Source of the DNA: an uncultured Oscillospiraceae bacterium
GTDB lineage: Bacteria > Bacillota > Clostridia > Oscillospirales > Oscillospiraceae
NCBI GenBank assembly: GCA_905205085.1
Contig: CAJLCG010000120.1
Location: forward strand, 1-5,675
Direction: 5' to 3'
Length of the DNA: 5,675 nucleotides
In this document: in pieces, positions 5,494 through 5,675 of the stretch
How the letters are laid out: the number at the start of each line of letters is the position of its first letter
How positions within the stretch are numbered: position 1 is the stretch's first letter
Made by a program: the position numbers and the translations under genes
Notes under the pieces: generated by a model
The model's database searches: none
The model's input: the letters and a program-made list of their open reading frames with translations, nothing else
Told to the model about the DNA's origin: nothing

Positions 5494-5664
5494 ATGGCCT
5501 ATGTCATCAGCGATGCTTGCATCAGCTGTGGTTCCTGCGCGGATGCCTGCCCCGTGGGTGCCATCTCTCAGGGTGCTGATCACTACGAGATCAACGCCGG
5601 CGCTTGCCTGGACTGCGGTTCCTGCGCCGATAGCTGCCCCATGAGCGCCATCTCCCAGGGCTGA
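5494..5664 (+). CDS. Clostridial-type 2[4Fe-4S] ferredoxin
   Basis: The complete 56-residue protein is a small soluble electron carrier with two [4Fe-4S] clusters, of the type that serves pyruvate:ferredoxin oxidoreductase, hydrogenases and Rnf-like complexes in anaerobes. Both CxxCxxCxxxCP motifs are intact: Cys9, 12, 15, 19 and Cys38, 41, 44, 48. As usual in the fold, the first three cysteines of one motif and the last of the other would bind each cluster. The halves are an evident internal duplication (15 of 20 residues identical between 8-27 and 37-56). The ATG at 5494 follows AGGGAGG (5478-5484) with a 9-base gap, and the N-terminus AYVISDAC matches the family. Length is typical (about 55-60). 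Partner enzymes are not in the window. The 11 bases after the stop are too few to show a terminator. Confidence 0.96.
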   Translation: MAYVISDACISCGSCADACPVGAISQGADHYEINAGACLDCGSCADSCPMSAISQG

Positions 5665-5675
5665 GCCTCTGTGAG

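Overview
The window looks like a chromosomal housekeeping segment from a GC-rich anaerobic member of the Bacillota, class Clostridia. The best guess is an Oscillospiraceae relative (Flavonifractor/Lawsonibacter/Oscillibacter type). The basis is a clostridial 2[4Fe-4S] ferredoxin, a ClpC-type (not ClpA-type) unfoldase, strong GGGAGG-like ribosome binding sites, and C/G-ending codons in the genes next to AT-rich intergenic regions. The taxonomy is inference from gene content and composition only.

Layout from left to right. (1) The 3' part of a small DUF3783-like protein gene (+), cut by the window edge. (2) A near-perfect sigma-A promoter (TTGACA, 17 bp, TATAAT), a short leader that can fold, a tRNA-Leu(GAG) gene with encoded CCA, and a strong intrinsic terminator; together these form a one-gene tRNA unit. 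(3) A complete MATE-family efflux transporter gene (+). It converges on (4) a hemolysin III/PAQR-family membrane protein gene (-), and one hairpin with A- and T-tracts on its two sides can terminate both. (5) A complete clpC gene (-) upstream of the hemolysin III gene. Between the two lie an AT-rich palindrome across the clpC stop codon and a plausible separate promoter. (6) A 161-bp divergent region with an inverted repeat around the -35 of (7) a complete small ferredoxin gene (+), which ends 11 bases before the window edge.

The genes do not form a pathway: protein quality control, electron transfer, drug/metabolite export, a membrane protein of uncertain function and a tRNA lie side by side. 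I see no mobile element, CRISPR array, integrase or defence system. The points of interest are regulatory: clpC stands outside the ctsR-mcsA-mcsB-clpC arrangement with no recognisable CtsR or CIRCE operator, there are dyads at the ferredoxin promoter and the clpC 3' end, and the hemolysin III start site is ambiguous.
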